Source: Actinomycetota bacterium (lineage in GTDB: Bacteria > Actinomycetota > Coriobacteriia > Anaerosomatales > D1FN1-002). From it: a stretch of 6,730 bases of DNA. Location: the NCBI GenBank assembly GCA_005774595.1, contig VAUM01000082.1, forward strand, positions 1 to 6,730, read 5' to 3'. Numbering within the stretch: the first letter of the stretch is position 1; the number at the start of each line of letters is the position of its first letter. The position numbers were made by a program, and so were the translations under genes. The notes beneath the pieces are model-generated. The model did no database searches and was not told where the DNA came from. It saw only the letters and a program-made list of their open reading frames with translations. Of the stretch, positions 1 through 5,785 are shown in pieces.

Positions 1-1136
1 CCCACCTTGTGCACGCGCGCCTTCGGCCCCTTGTTGCCGAGGATGCACGTGGTGTCCTCGCCGAACGGGTCGCCGGACTCGTGGAACGCCTTGGTGCGGC
101 AGCCGCGGCAGATGTGCGCGTACTTGCACTTCCTCTCGCTGCAGGCTCCTGCCGCATCGACGCCGTCGAGCTCGAACAGCGCGCGCGTCGCGTCCATGAT
201 CGACATCTCACGCACGTTGCCCACGACCCAGTCCTGCGCGAACTGGCAGGGCATGATGCCGCCCCCGGAGTTGATGTTCATGTGGCCCTTGCCGACGGGG
301 CACGCGCTCATGATCTGCAGCCGCGCCATGCCGTTCGACACGTCGACGCCGCGCTCCTTCAGGCGCCCGGCGATGTACGGGATGACCGAGGGGATGGCGC
401 CGATGTCGTACTCGAACGAGCTGCCGGTGGCGAGGATGTCCTCGAGCACGAAGTCGGCGAGACGGCGCCACTCGGCGTCCGTGATGCGCGCGTCCTCCTC
501 GCCCGAGGAGCGCCCGCTGGTGATGAGGTCGCACATGTAGATGAGGCCGCAGCCCATGCGCTTGGCCTCGGCGATGAGCTCGTAGATGTGCGGGTAGATG
601 TCCTTGGACACGGCGGTCTTGATGCCGACGTTGACGCCCGCCTCGCGCAGCATGCGGATCGCCTCGACCACGCGGGCGCGGGTGCCCGGCACGCCGACCA
701 TCGCGTCGTGGAAGGCGTCGTCGCCGTAGAGCGAGGTGGCGATCCAGTCGACGCCGTTGGCCTTCAGGCGCGCGGCGGACTCGGGCGTGATGAAGGTCGC
801 GTTCGTGGAGATCGTCACCCGCGTGCCGTAGGAGCGGGCCGTCTCGAGGATCTCCCAGAAGTTCGGGCGCATCATCGGCTCACCGCCCGTGAGGAACAGC
901 AGCGGCACGCCCGCCTCGCCGATCTGTCGGACGATGCCCATCGTCTCGTCGTCGGTCAGCTGGTCGGGCAGCTCGTGGCCGTCGGCGGCCATGTAGCAGT
1001 GCTCGCAGAGCAGGTTGCAGCGGTTCGTGATGTTCCAGATGACCTCGCTGGGCCGGCCGAGCTGGTAGGCCTTCAGCGCCTTGTCCTCGACCTCGGACAG
1101 AGGGCCGTCGAAGAACAGCGAGCGGACGTGTGCCAT
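1..1136 (-). CDS. Radical SAM/SPASM-domain protein, C-terminus cut by window edge
   Basis: Radical SAM enzyme: it should bind a [4Fe-4S] cluster and cleave S-adenosylmethionine to start radical chemistry in the cytoplasm. The 378 visible residues show the CX3CX2C cluster motif (C40, C44, C47 in NRCNLLCEHCY) and the SAM-binding GGEP motif at 84-87. The C-terminal third is a SPASM-type auxiliary cluster domain: C279-X12-G-X4-C297, then C332, C337, C343, C346 and C364. The C332-X4-C337-X5-C343-X2-C346 spacing differs slightly from the canonical CX2CX5CX3C. The N-terminal style (VIWNITNRCNLLCEHCY) resembles the AhbC/AhbD/NirJ haem-pathway and peptide-maturase families, but I cannot assign a substrate. 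The ATG at 1136 is chosen because AGGAGG (complement of 1146-1151) lies 9 nt upstream. The stop codon lies left of the window. No partner gene or precursor peptide is visible on this side. The family is certain; the reaction is unknown. Confidence 0.95.
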   Translation of the reverse strand, partial: MAHVRSLFFDGPLSEVEDKALKAYQLGRPSEVIWNITNRCNLLCEHCYMAADGHELPDQLTDDETMGIVRQIGEAGVPLLFLTGGEPMMRPNFWEILETARSYGTRVTISTNATFITPESAARLKANGVDWIATSLYGDDAFHDAMVGVPGTRARVVEAIRMLREAGVNVGIKTAVSKDIYPHIYELIAEAKRMGCGLIYMCDLITSGRSSGEEDARITDAEWRRLADFVLEDILATGSSFEYDIGAIPSVIPYIAGRLKERGVDVSNGMARLQIMSACPVGKGHMNINSGGGIMPCQFAQDWVVGNVREMSIMDATRALFELDGVDAAGACSERKCKYAHICRGCRTKAFHESGDPFGEDTTCILGNKGPKARVHKV

Positions 1137-1204
1137 CGGGGGGCGCCTCCTGCGGTACGGGCCGATCCGCGTGCGGACGGCAGTCGCCTGAGTGTGCGAG
1201 GGTG

Positions 1205-1210
1205 AGTGTA
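1205..1210 (-). promoter_or_regulatory. Candidate -10 box for the radical SAM gene
   Basis: TACACT on the minus strand fits a TAnnnT -10 element and would give a leader of about 60 nt before the ATG at 1136. No good -35 is seen 16-18 nt upstream. The same hexamer sits just before the hydrolase start at 3369, which gives slight support. This is weak evidence from motif alone. Confidence 0.25.
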
Positions 1211-1257
1211 CGCGCGCGCCGCGGCGATTCCTGCCCCCGCGGGCCCATGTAACAACT

Positions 1258-1285
1258 ATGACGAACGCCCCGAGGCGGGTATCTT
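1258..1285 (+). promoter_or_regulatory. Candidate promoter for the 1341-2486 gene pair
   Basis: ATGACG (1258-1263) and TATCTT (1280-1285) are separated by 16 bp in the locally AT-richer part of this divergent intergenic region, about 55 bp before the start codon at 1341. Only four of six -35 bases match TTGACA, so this is a suggestion. Apart from this and the divergent -10 box, I see nothing else in 1137-1340. Confidence 0.25.
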
Positions 1286-1340
1286 TCGCGTATGCGGCGC
1301 ATACCGGCATGCGCCCGCTACTGCGAAGCGAGGTTCTCCG

Positions 1341-1928
1341 ATGCCAGAGACGACCATGATGGGCAACGCGATCAAGCCCAACCTCGACTGGATGCGCACG
1401 AAGTGCACCGCCGATCAGTGGGGCTCCATGCTCGCCCGCCTCGACGACGAACAGCGGCGTCAGATCGAGCTGCTCAACGGTGCGCTGCGCTATCCGGTCT
1501 CGGTGTTCGACGCGCTCTCCTGCGCGTTCGCCCAGGTCCTGTACCCCGGCGATACGAGCGCGGCCGGCCGGGCGTTCATCGAGATGGGGCGGCACACCGC
1601 CACCGAGCAGCTGTCGGGCCTGTACAGCATCTTCCTCAAGTTCTCGTCGCCGGCGGGCACGCTCGTCAAGGCGCCCCAGCTGTTCGCGCGCCTCTACGAC
1701 GGGGCGACCGCCGAGGCCGATGTACTCTCGGGCGGCCCCGGTCAGCCGAAGGGCCGCATGACCGTGCGCGGCCTCGGGGAGCTGTCGTTCTCCGGGCCGC
1801 GGCTCGCCGGCTGGGCGGAGGGAGCCCTCGCAAAGACCGGCGCGACCGGCTGCAGGGTCGTCGAGCTGGGCTGGCAGCAGGGCCTCATCACGTCCGACCC
1901 GCTCATCTTCGAGCTGTACTGGGACTAG
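1341..1928 (+). CDS. Conserved hypothetical protein, possibly DUF2378-like
   Basis: A 195-residue soluble protein with no signal peptide or membrane segment. The ATG at 1341 is chosen because GCGAGG (1328-1333) lies 7 nt upstream; in-frame methionines at residues 6 and 7 are less well placed. Residues 48-95 look helical (ALRYPVSVFDALSCAF, then GRAFIEMGRHTA). Residues 139-195 look like alternating strands ending in ELYW, with VVELGWQQG at 173-181. This order, a helical middle followed by a short beta-rich end with a (R)LAGWAEGAL helix at 155-163, reminds me of the DUF2378/TIGR02265 family described from myxobacteria and the V4R/haem-NO-like sensor folds. That is recognition from memory and unverified. 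No catalytic motif is visible. It is followed 15 bp later by a GNAT gene, so the two are probably cotranscribed. The function is unknown. Confidence 0.85.
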   Translation: MPETTMMGNAIKPNLDWMRTKCTADQWGSMLARLDDEQRRQIELLNGALRYPVSVFDALSCAFAQVLYPGDTSAAGRAFIEMGRHTATEQLSGLYSIFLKFSSPAGTLVKAPQLFARLYDGATAEADVLSGGPGQPKGRMTVRGLGELSFSGPRLAGWAEGALAKTGATGCRVVELGWQQGLITSDPLIFELYWD

Positions 1929-1943
1929 GCGAGGCACGAGGCG

Positions 1944-2486
1944 ATGGCCGCGAAGCGCAGCGCGATCACGGTGCGGCCGGCCGCGGATGGCGAGCTCGAC
2001 GCGGTCTGCGCCCTGGAGCGCGCCGCGTTCGGCGGGGACGCGGAGGCCGCGCTCGTGGCGGCGCTGGTGCGGGACGCGGCCTCCTACGTGCCGGAGCTGT
2101 CGCTCGCGGCGGTCGAGGGCGAGGCGATCGTCGGCCACGTGATGCTCACGCGGGCGCCCGCGGGCGGGGTGCCGGCGGTGCTGTTGGCGCCGCTCGCGGT
2201 GGCGCCGGACCGCCAGGGCCGCGGCATCGGCGGCACACTCGTCCGCGAGGGGCTCACCCGTTCGCGCGAGATGGGCGCGGCGCTCGCGCTCGTGCTCGGC
2301 GACCCGGGGTACTACGGCCGGTTCGGCTTCGTCGCGGCGCTGCCCCGTGGCATCCGTCCACCGTACGAGATCGAGACGTCCGAGGCGTGGATGGCGGCCG
2401 AACTCGAGCCCGGCGCGCTGTGGGCGGCGCAGGGCGCGGCGGCGCTGGCCGAGGCGTTCATGGACCCGGCGCTCTGGCGGGAGTAG
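1944..2486 (+). CDS. GNAT-family N-acetyltransferase (YhbS-like)
   Basis: Transfers an acetyl group from acetyl-CoA to an amine; the acceptor is unknown. The 180 residues form one GNAT domain. The acetyl-CoA binding motif A is clear at residues 81-96 (LAPLAVAPDRQGRGIG, containing the Q/R-x-x-G-x-G loop), followed by the helix LVREGLTRSREMG. The stretch VLGDPGYYGRFGF at 117-129 is typical of the YhbS/COG3153 subgroup. The N-terminus carries ITVRPAADGELDAV, the usual first strand and helix. Length is normal for the family. The ATG at 1944 follows GCGAGG (1929-1934) by 9 nt, which begins directly after the stop of the preceding gene, so translation may be coupled. The gene ends 25 bp before the convergent hydrolase gene. 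Confidence 0.93.
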   Translation: MAAKRSAITVRPAADGELDAVCALERAAFGGDAEAALVAALVRDAASYVPELSLAAVEGEAIVGHVMLTRAPAGGVPAVLLAPLAVAPDRQGRGIGGTLVREGLTRSREMGAALALVLGDPGYYGRFGFVAALPRGIRPPYEIETSEAWMAAELEPGALWAAQGAAALAEAFMDPALWRE

Positions 2487-2511
2487 CCGGGCGCGCTCTT
2501 GCGGCCGGGCG

Positions 2512-3369
2512 TCAGGCGACCGTGCGCCACCAGCCCGCGTGCTCGCGCACGAAGAACTCGATGAGCCCGCGGTCGAGCAGCCCGCCGAGGAACCCTTTGA
2601 CCGTGGTGACGGCGAGCCAGTACGACGCCGGGTTCTCCACCAGCCCCCGCGCCGCCGACACCATCGCGACCGCCTGCTCCGTCGTGAGCCCACCGCGCAG
2701 CCGGTCGATGAGCAACTCGTCGATCTCGGCGATCTGCCCCAGGTGGAACGCGACGTGGTCCTCGGCGTCCTCACGGGTCACCGGGCGCCCGTGCGCCGGC
2801 ACGACCCACGCGCAGTCGATCCCGCGGATCCGCGCGAGCGAGGCCGCGACCATCTGCGGGTCGATGCAGTAGGGCAATGGGTGGCGCTCCCACATGTCGG
2901 CGAGGTAGAGCGCGTCGCCGGTGAACAGCACGCCGTCACCCGTGAGCACGCCGCAGTGCCCGAGCGTGTGCCCCGGCAGCGGCACCACATCGGCGCGAGG
3001 GTCGTCCCAGTCCTCGAGGTACTCGTCGACCTCGCAGGGCATCCCTCGGAAGAGCTTGGTGACGAGCGCGTCGCCCGGCTTGGCCCACGAGAACATCCCG
3101 CGGATGTTGATGTCCGGGTTCTCGACGAGCGAGGCGTCGTCGCGCGCGACGCACACTCGCGCGCCTGCCGTGCGCAGCGCGTGGCCGATGGCGAAGTGGT
3201 CGGCGTGGCCATGGGTGATCGCGAGGCGGTCGACCCGCGTGAGCGCGTACGGGGCCTCGTCATCGCAGGTGTCGATCACCAGGCCGTCGATGAAGCCGGC
3301 GTTGGTGAGGCCGGGGACGACGTGGGTGTCGCCTGTGAGGTGGACGGCGTTGTAGGGCACGGCGGTCAT
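2512..3369 (-). CDS. Metallo-beta-lactamase-fold hydrolase
   Basis: A cytoplasmic MBL-fold metallohydrolase of 285 residues; the substrate is unknown. The di-metal site is complete: THGHADH at 52-58 (H53, H55, D57, H58), H134 in PGHTLGH, D152 in FTGDAL and H193 in PAHG. Residues about 205-285 form a helical tail ending in GFLGGLLDRGLIEFF. It resembles the winged-helix extension found in LACTB2-like MBL proteins (COG0491 group), so esterase, thioesterase or nuclease activity are all possible. The reading frame stays open far upstream, but homology-like sequence begins only at the ATG at 3369. There is no good Shine-Dalgarno before it. A TACACT box lies 7 nt upstream, suggesting a leaderless transcript. 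The gene is convergent with the GNAT gene and divergent from the membrane protein at 3752. Confidence 0.94.
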   Translation of the reverse strand: MTAVPYNAVHLTGDTHVVPGLTNAGFIDGLVIDTCDDEAPYALTRVDRLAITHGHADHFAIGHALRTAGARVCVARDDASLVENPDINIRGMFSWAKPGDALVTKLFRGMPCEVDEYLEDWDDPRADVVPLPGHTLGHCGVLTGDGVLFTGDALYLADMWERHPLPYCIDPQMVAASLARIRGIDCAWVVPAHGRPVTREDAEDHVAFHLGQIAEIDELLIDRLRGGLTTEQAVAMVSAARGLVENPASYWLAVTTVKGFLGGLLDRGLIEFFVREHAGWWRTVA

Positions 3370-3376
3370 GGACGGG

Positions 3377-3382
3377 AGTGTA
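3377..3382 (-). promoter_or_regulatory. Candidate -10 box, leaderless hydrolase transcript
   Basis: TACACT on the minus strand ends 7 nt before the ATG at 3369, the spacing expected when transcription starts at the start codon. The absence of a Shine-Dalgarno site fits this. The -35 region is unconvincing. Confidence 0.35.
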
Positions 3383-3392
3383 GCGCGCGGCC

Positions 3393-3458
3393 CTTCTCCG
3401 CGCGTCCTACGGTTCCTCGGAACGATCGTTCCGACAAACCCGAGGGCGCGCGGAGAGG
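3393..3458. repeat. 66-nt imperfect palindrome with 18-bp perfect core
   Basis: The two 33-nt arms (3393-3425 and 3426-3458) pair at 29 of 33 positions, counting two G-T pairs (3394/3457 and 3405/3446). The core TCGGAACGATCGTTCCGA (3417-3434) is a perfect 18-bp palindrome. Outer arms TCTCCGCGCG (3395-3404) and CGCGCGGAGA (3447-3456) are perfect complements. Only two 2-nt mismatches interrupt it (3409-3410/3441-3442 and 3415-3416/3435-3436). It lies upstream of both divergent genes, so it is not placed like a terminator for either. It could be a regulator-binding site, a dispersed palindromic repeat (REP or MITE-like), or a cruciform or RNA hairpin. I see no second copy in this window. Confidence 0.85.
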
Positions 3459-3498
3459 TCCGCCGACCCCGCACCTCGGCCGCCGCACCGGCCGCCCC

Positions 3499-3534
3499 CT
3501 GTGGGAAAGCCCGTGGACAACCCTGTGGAACGCG
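3499..3534 (+). repeat. Three 12-bp direct repeats, DnaA-box-like
   Basis: Three back-to-back 12-mers start at 3499, 3511 and 3523 after alignment: CCTGTGGGAAAG (minus its first base if 3498 is counted), CCCGTGGACAAC and CCTGTGGAACGC share C-C-Y-G-T-G-G. Their GTGG cores sit exactly 12 bp apart (nonamers at 3500, 3512 and 3524). Read on the other strand, the nonamers are TTTCCCACA, TTGTCCACG and CGTTCCACA, which match the DnaA box TTATNCACA at about 6-7 of 9 positions; the middle one differs at one base from TTGTCCACA, a form known in high-GC actinobacteria. No AT-rich unwinding region or dnaA/dnaN gene is present, so a replication origin is not supported. A DnaA-responsive control site, or an operator for another protein, is possible. 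Confidence 0.5.
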
Positions 3535-3583
3535 CCGCCGGGCGCGTCCGCGCCACCGCTCGCCAACTACCTGCGGAAGTGTC

Positions 3584-3611
3584 TTGCACGGCCGCGAAGG
3601 TCCGCTAGAGT
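3584..3611 (+). promoter_or_regulatory. Candidate promoter for the small membrane-protein gene
   Basis: TTGCAC (3584-3589) and TAGAGT (3606-3611) are separated by 16 bp. Both resemble sigma-70-type boxes, and a start near 3618 would coincide with the first base of the leader stem described next. A second possible -10, TACGAT (3718-3723), lies closer to the gene but has no well-spaced -35. Confidence 0.4.
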
Positions 3612-3617
3612 ACGTGA

Positions 3618-3731
3618 TGCAAGGCGCTTGGAACACCGAATGGGCACTGCGGCAACGCAAGGTTCGCTCGGAGGGACAGGCGCCTTGCGCTTTGTCGCGT
3701 GCGGCGCACCGGCGCGCTACGATGGCGCCGG
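3618..3731 (+). ncRNA. Candidate structured 5' leader RNA
   Basis: Bases 3618-3630 pair with 3677-3689 in 13 continuous pairs, of which 11 are Watson-Crick and two G-U; the heart of it is GCAAGGCGC with GCGCCTTGC. Inside it are a short helix (CCGA 3636-3639 with TCGG 3668-3671) and a tip hairpin TGCG-GCAA-CGCA (3648-3659) with a GNRA-type loop. Downstream, CCGGCGC (3709-3715) pairs with GCGCCGG (3725-3731), ending 4 nt before the ribosome-binding site AAAGGGGG (3736-3743). The layout, a closed domain starting at the predicted transcript start followed by a hairpin next to the ribosome-binding site, is like a cis-regulatory leader. I do not recognise any known riboswitch consensus. Chance pairing is more likely in such GC-rich DNA. 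Confidence 0.35.
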
Positions 3732-3751
3732 ACCGAAAGGGGGTGCGTCGG

Positions 3752-4102
3752 ATGACGGGCGCAGGTGTACCGGCCGGGGCCCCGGCGCCGGCAACCACGA
3801 CAGGCGGGTTCCTTCCCCACTCGAAGCTCGGCTGGGCGGCCGCGGTCCTCGCGCTGTTCGGCGTGGGTGCCGCGGTCTTCGGGTTCGTGGTCGGGGCGAT
3901 CCTGAACGCGGGCGGCCCGTGGACGATCAACTTCATGATCCCGCTGATGGGCCTCGGCATCCTCGGAGGGATATGCGCGGTCGTCGCCTTGGTCAGGGGA
4001 GATCGCGCCGCGGCCGTCGTGCTCGCGCTGGTCCCGGGAGCGTTCACGGTCGTCGCGGTGCTCGCGGAGATCGTGACCGGCCTCATGGGGCTGCAGGGCT
4101 GA
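3752..4102 (+). CDS. Small membrane protein with three predicted helices
   Basis: A 116-residue protein that I do not recognise as a named family. Residues 1-25 are rich in Ala, Pro, Gly and Thr and probably disordered (APAPATTTGG). Three hydrophobic segments follow at about 27-50, 60-81 and 87-112, with short loops; the loop RGDRAA at 82-87 is the most polar. Such small proteins with a Pro-rich cytoplasmic tail and several helices (DUF4190-like architecture) are common in actinobacteria, usually without known function. The ATG at 3752 is chosen because AAAGGGGG (3736-3743) is 8 nt upstream. In-frame ATGs at 3722 and 3617 would add 10 or 45 residues of low-complexity basic sequence and lack ribosome-binding sites. 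It stands alone, transcribed through the structured leader. Confidence 0.8.
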   Translation: MTGAGVPAGAPAPATTTGGFLPHSKLGWAAAVLALFGVGAAVFGFVVGAILNAGGPWTINFMIPLMGLGILGGICAVVALVRGDRAAAVVLALVPGAFTVVAVLAEIVTGLMGLQG

Positions 4103-4111
4103 CGCGGAGTT

Positions 4112-4133
4112 CCGCCGGCGGGTGCCCCGGCGG
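4112..4133 (+). terminator. Weak hairpin after the membrane-protein gene
   Basis: CCGCCGG (4112-4118) pairs with CCGGCGG (4127-4133) around an 8-nt loop, 9 nt after the stop at 4102. No T-run follows, so intrinsic termination is uncertain. Confidence 0.25.
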
Positions 4134-4219
4134 GCGCTCGTGGGAGAACATCCAGTAGCGGGCGCGGCGCGGGGGCGGAACCCACGCACGCGGTATCTCC
4201 GGGTGCTACCGGGGGAGTA

Positions 4220-4250
4220 CGCCGCGCCCGGCTGCGTGACGCGCGCGGCG
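4220..4250 (-). terminator. Weak hairpin after the YdeI-family gene
   Basis: On the minus strand a perfect 8-bp all-GC stem (4243-4250 with 4220-4227) around a 15-nt loop begins 8 nt beyond the stop at 4259. A T-run is absent. It could mark the end of the leftward cluster, but GC-rich DNA forms such stems easily. Confidence 0.25.
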
Positions 4251-4258
4251 GTGCCCGC

Positions 4259-4843
4259 TCAACCGCGCGGACCGTGCCCCGCGAGCGCTGCGCGCACCGT
4301 CTCGGCGATGCGTTCGCGCCGGGTCGCCTCGCGCTTCGCCGAGATGACCCAGTACAGTGCCATCTTGCGCTGGCTGATTGTGAGTGCGTCGAACGCGGCC
4401 GCGGCGCCGGCCTCGTCCAGCGCCAGCGCGAGGTCGTCGGGGATCTCGAGCGCCTCGACGAGGTCGAGCAGCCCCCAGGAGCCGTCTGCCTTCGCCCGTT
4501 CGATCGCCGCGAGGCCTGCGGGCGCCATCCGCCCTTCGGCGGTGAGGCGAGCCACACGCTCCTTGTTGCTCCGGGCCCAGTGGCTGCCCTTCTTGCGCGG
4601 CGTGAACCGCTGCCGGAAGCGCGTCTCGTCAAGGCGTCTGCCGGTGCCGTCGATCCACCCGAAGCACAATGCCTCCTCGACCGCCTGCGCGTAGGTCAGC
4701 GCGGTAGCGGCGTGTCCGACCCGCCCGATCGACACCCAGACGCCGGCCGCGGTGTCGTGGTTCGCCTCGAGCCACGCGCGCCACTCTCCGGCGTCTGCCG
4801 GCTCGAGGATCGCGAGGTCGTCTCCCGGGCTGCCGGCACTCAC
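4259..4843 (-). CDS. YdeI/OmpD-associated (OmdA) family protein
   Basis: A 194-residue cytoplasmic protein of the YdeI/OmdA family. The family name comes from enterobacterial members linked to antimicrobial-peptide or bacteriocin resistance; its biochemical role is not settled. Diagnostic stretches are AVEEALCFGWIDG (54-66) and FTPRKKGSHWARSNKERV (80-97), followed by a Gly-Leu rich helix (PAGLAAIERAK at 108-118) and the C-terminal OmdA-type helical region at about 131-190 (IPDDLALALDEAGA, then FDALTISQRKMALYWV). Length is typical. The GTG at 4843 is chosen because it overlaps the TGA of the upstream gene (GTGA at 4840-4843), the usual sign of translational coupling, and because sequence upstream of it in this frame is only the shadow of that gene. 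It is the last gene of the leftward cluster. Confidence 0.92.
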   Translation of the reverse strand: MSAGSPGDDLAILEPADAGEWRAWLEANHDTAAGVWVSIGRVGHAATALTYAQAVEEALCFGWIDGTGRRLDETRFRQRFTPRKKGSHWARSNKERVARLTAEGRMAPAGLAAIERAKADGSWGLLDLVEALEIPDDLALALDEAGAAAAFDALTISQRKMALYWVISAKREATRRERIAETVRAALAGHGPRG

Positions 4844-5307
4844 GCGACCGGGAACCTCACTTCGGTCAGGTAGTCCTCGGGCGCCGTGGTCGCCGGGTCC
4901 GAGAAGTACGACTCCTCCGGCGGGCCGATGATGGTCATCCCGTTGCCGGCGACCCATTCGGCGAGCGCCTCGTAGGTGGGCGCGATGGTCTCGTACGGGC
5001 CGCGATGCATGGCGGTGGCCACCCGCTGCGCGGGGATGCACTTGACGCCGCAGCCGGACTCGTCGGCCTCACACGCGTCCGGTGAGCCTGCCACCGGCGC
5101 GCGTACCTCCCAGACCGCCTGGTCCTCGGGCACCTCGGCCGGGTCGGTGAAGTACACGGCGCTCGGCATCCCGGTCGGCTGCAGCCCGCGCTGCGCCGCC
5201 CACCCGTACACCCGACCCATCGCTTCGGGCACCTGTGCGTATGGCCCGTGCATCGTCACGAACGCCACCGTCGTCGGCTCGGTCGTCTTGACTTGTGCGT
5301 CGAACAT
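4840..5307 (-). CDS. GyrI-like small-molecule-binding protein
   Basis: A stand-alone effector-binding domain of the GyrI/SbmC/AraC-effector (SHS2 pair) type, 155 residues. The two-fold internal repeat is visible: VAFVTMHGPYAQVPEAMG (15-32) and ATAMHRGPYETIAPTYEALA (97-116), each followed by a Y-F-(T/S)-D-P strand (52-56 and 134-138) and a closing strand with the ligand-site glutamates E67 (WEVRAPV) and E149 (TEVRFPV). Family members bind drugs or cofactors, inhibit gyrase, or hydrolyse ligands; which applies is unknown. Between the repeats is an insert with three cysteines (C79, C86, C90) that I do not recall in simple family members. The ATG at 5307 is chosen since AAGGAGG (complement of 5316-5322) is 8 nt upstream; the GTG at 5316 overlaps that site. 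Its stop overlaps the next gene's start. Confidence 0.92.
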   Translation of the reverse strand: MFDAQVKTTEPTTVAFVTMHGPYAQVPEAMGRVYGWAAQRGLQPTGMPSAVYFTDPAEVPEDQAVWEVRAPVAGSPDACEADESGCGVKCIPAQRVATAMHRGPYETIAPTYEALAEWVAGNGMTIIGPPEESYFSDPATTAPEDYLTEVRFPVA

Positions 5308-5359
5308 CGCGACCACCTCCTTGCGGGGTGTGTACCCGAACCGGGCGGGCGAGCGTCCT

Positions 5360-5785
5360 CTAGGTCGCGCGGACGGTCACGACCCGGCCCGCACTGCGGG
5401 CCAGACGCCGGTCCGACGTTGCGAGCGCGCACGCCAGCGTCTCGGCCAGGGCGACGTAGGCCGAGTCGAACGCGGACACACCGTGCGCTGCGGCGGTGTG
5501 CGCAGCGCGGAGCGAGAGGTCCCGGTCGGGTGGCACGAGGGCGACCCCGCTGTCGAAGAACGCATCGAGCGCGTCGGTCACGTCCGGCCGCCGCCGCGCG
5601 CTCCCGCGCGCGAGTACGCCCGCGAGCTCGTGGACGAGAAGCGACGGCGCGACGAGGCGGACCCGGCCCTCGACGTGTTCGTCGAGAAGCCGCCTCGCGG
5701 CCTCAGCACCCGGCTCGTCGTCGGCGACGAACCACTTGACCGCGACGCTCGCGTCGATGACGACCAAGGGCGTTTCAGCCGCCAT
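5360..5785 (-). CDS. vapC: PIN-domain ribonuclease toxin, VapC type
   Basis: Toxin of a type II toxin-antitoxin pair: a Mg2+-dependent ribonuclease likely to cut specific RNA (tRNA or rRNA in studied VapCs) unless held by its antitoxin. The 141 residues form one PIN domain. Acidic metal ligands are in place: D11 (VIDASVAVKWF), E53 (LLVHELAG), D107 (SAFDSAYVALA) and D125 (ATSDRRL), so it looks active. Length is typical. The ATG at 5785 lies inside the end of the antitoxin gene with AGGAGGG (complement of 5791-5797) 5 nt upstream. The frames overlap by 11 bp, which ties toxin synthesis to antitoxin translation. The next gene starts 52 bp downstream with its own strong ribosome-binding site. Confidence 0.95.
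   Translation of the reverse strand: MAAETPLVVIDASVAVKWFVADDEPGAEAARRLLDEHVEGRVRLVAPSLLVHELAGVLARGSARRRPDVTDALDAFFDSGVALVPPDRDLSLRAAHTAAAHGVSAFDSAYVALAETLACALATSDRRLARSAGRVVTVRAT

Noticed and set aside
9..1205. Long rightward open frame (398 codons) opposite the radical SAM gene
   Set aside because: Its product is low-complexity, rich in Ala, Arg, Val, Asp and His, as expected for the antisense frame of GC-rich coding DNA. The opposite strand carries complete radical SAM motifs.
2487..2511. Bidirectional terminator between the GNAT and hydrolase genes
   Set aside because: The 25-bp gap contains a direct GCCGGGCG repeat but no inverted repeat able to form a useful stem.
3393..3458. Integron attC site or intrinsic terminator
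   Set aside because: The terminal RYYYAAC/GTTRRRY core sites of attC are absent, and no T-run follows the hairpin on either strand.
3490..3560. Chromosomal replication origin
   Set aside because: Only three imperfect DnaA-like boxes, no AT-rich unwinding stretch, and no dnaA, dnaN or rpmH nearby.
3618..3690. Known riboswitch such as cobalamin, c-di-GMP or c-di-AMP
   Set aside because: Short matches (for example ACGCAA) occur, but the conserved cores of these classes are missing.
1292..4158. Two long rightward open frames (1292-2872 and 2347-4158)
   Set aside because: Arg/Ala/Gly-rich shadow translations crossing the ends of several well-supported genes on both strands; no domain is visible.
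3370..4632. N-terminal extension of the hydrolase frame by over 400 codons
   Set aside because: The extension is low-complexity, crosses the palindrome, the membrane-protein gene and the YdeI gene, and the MBL domain begins only after the ATG at 3369.
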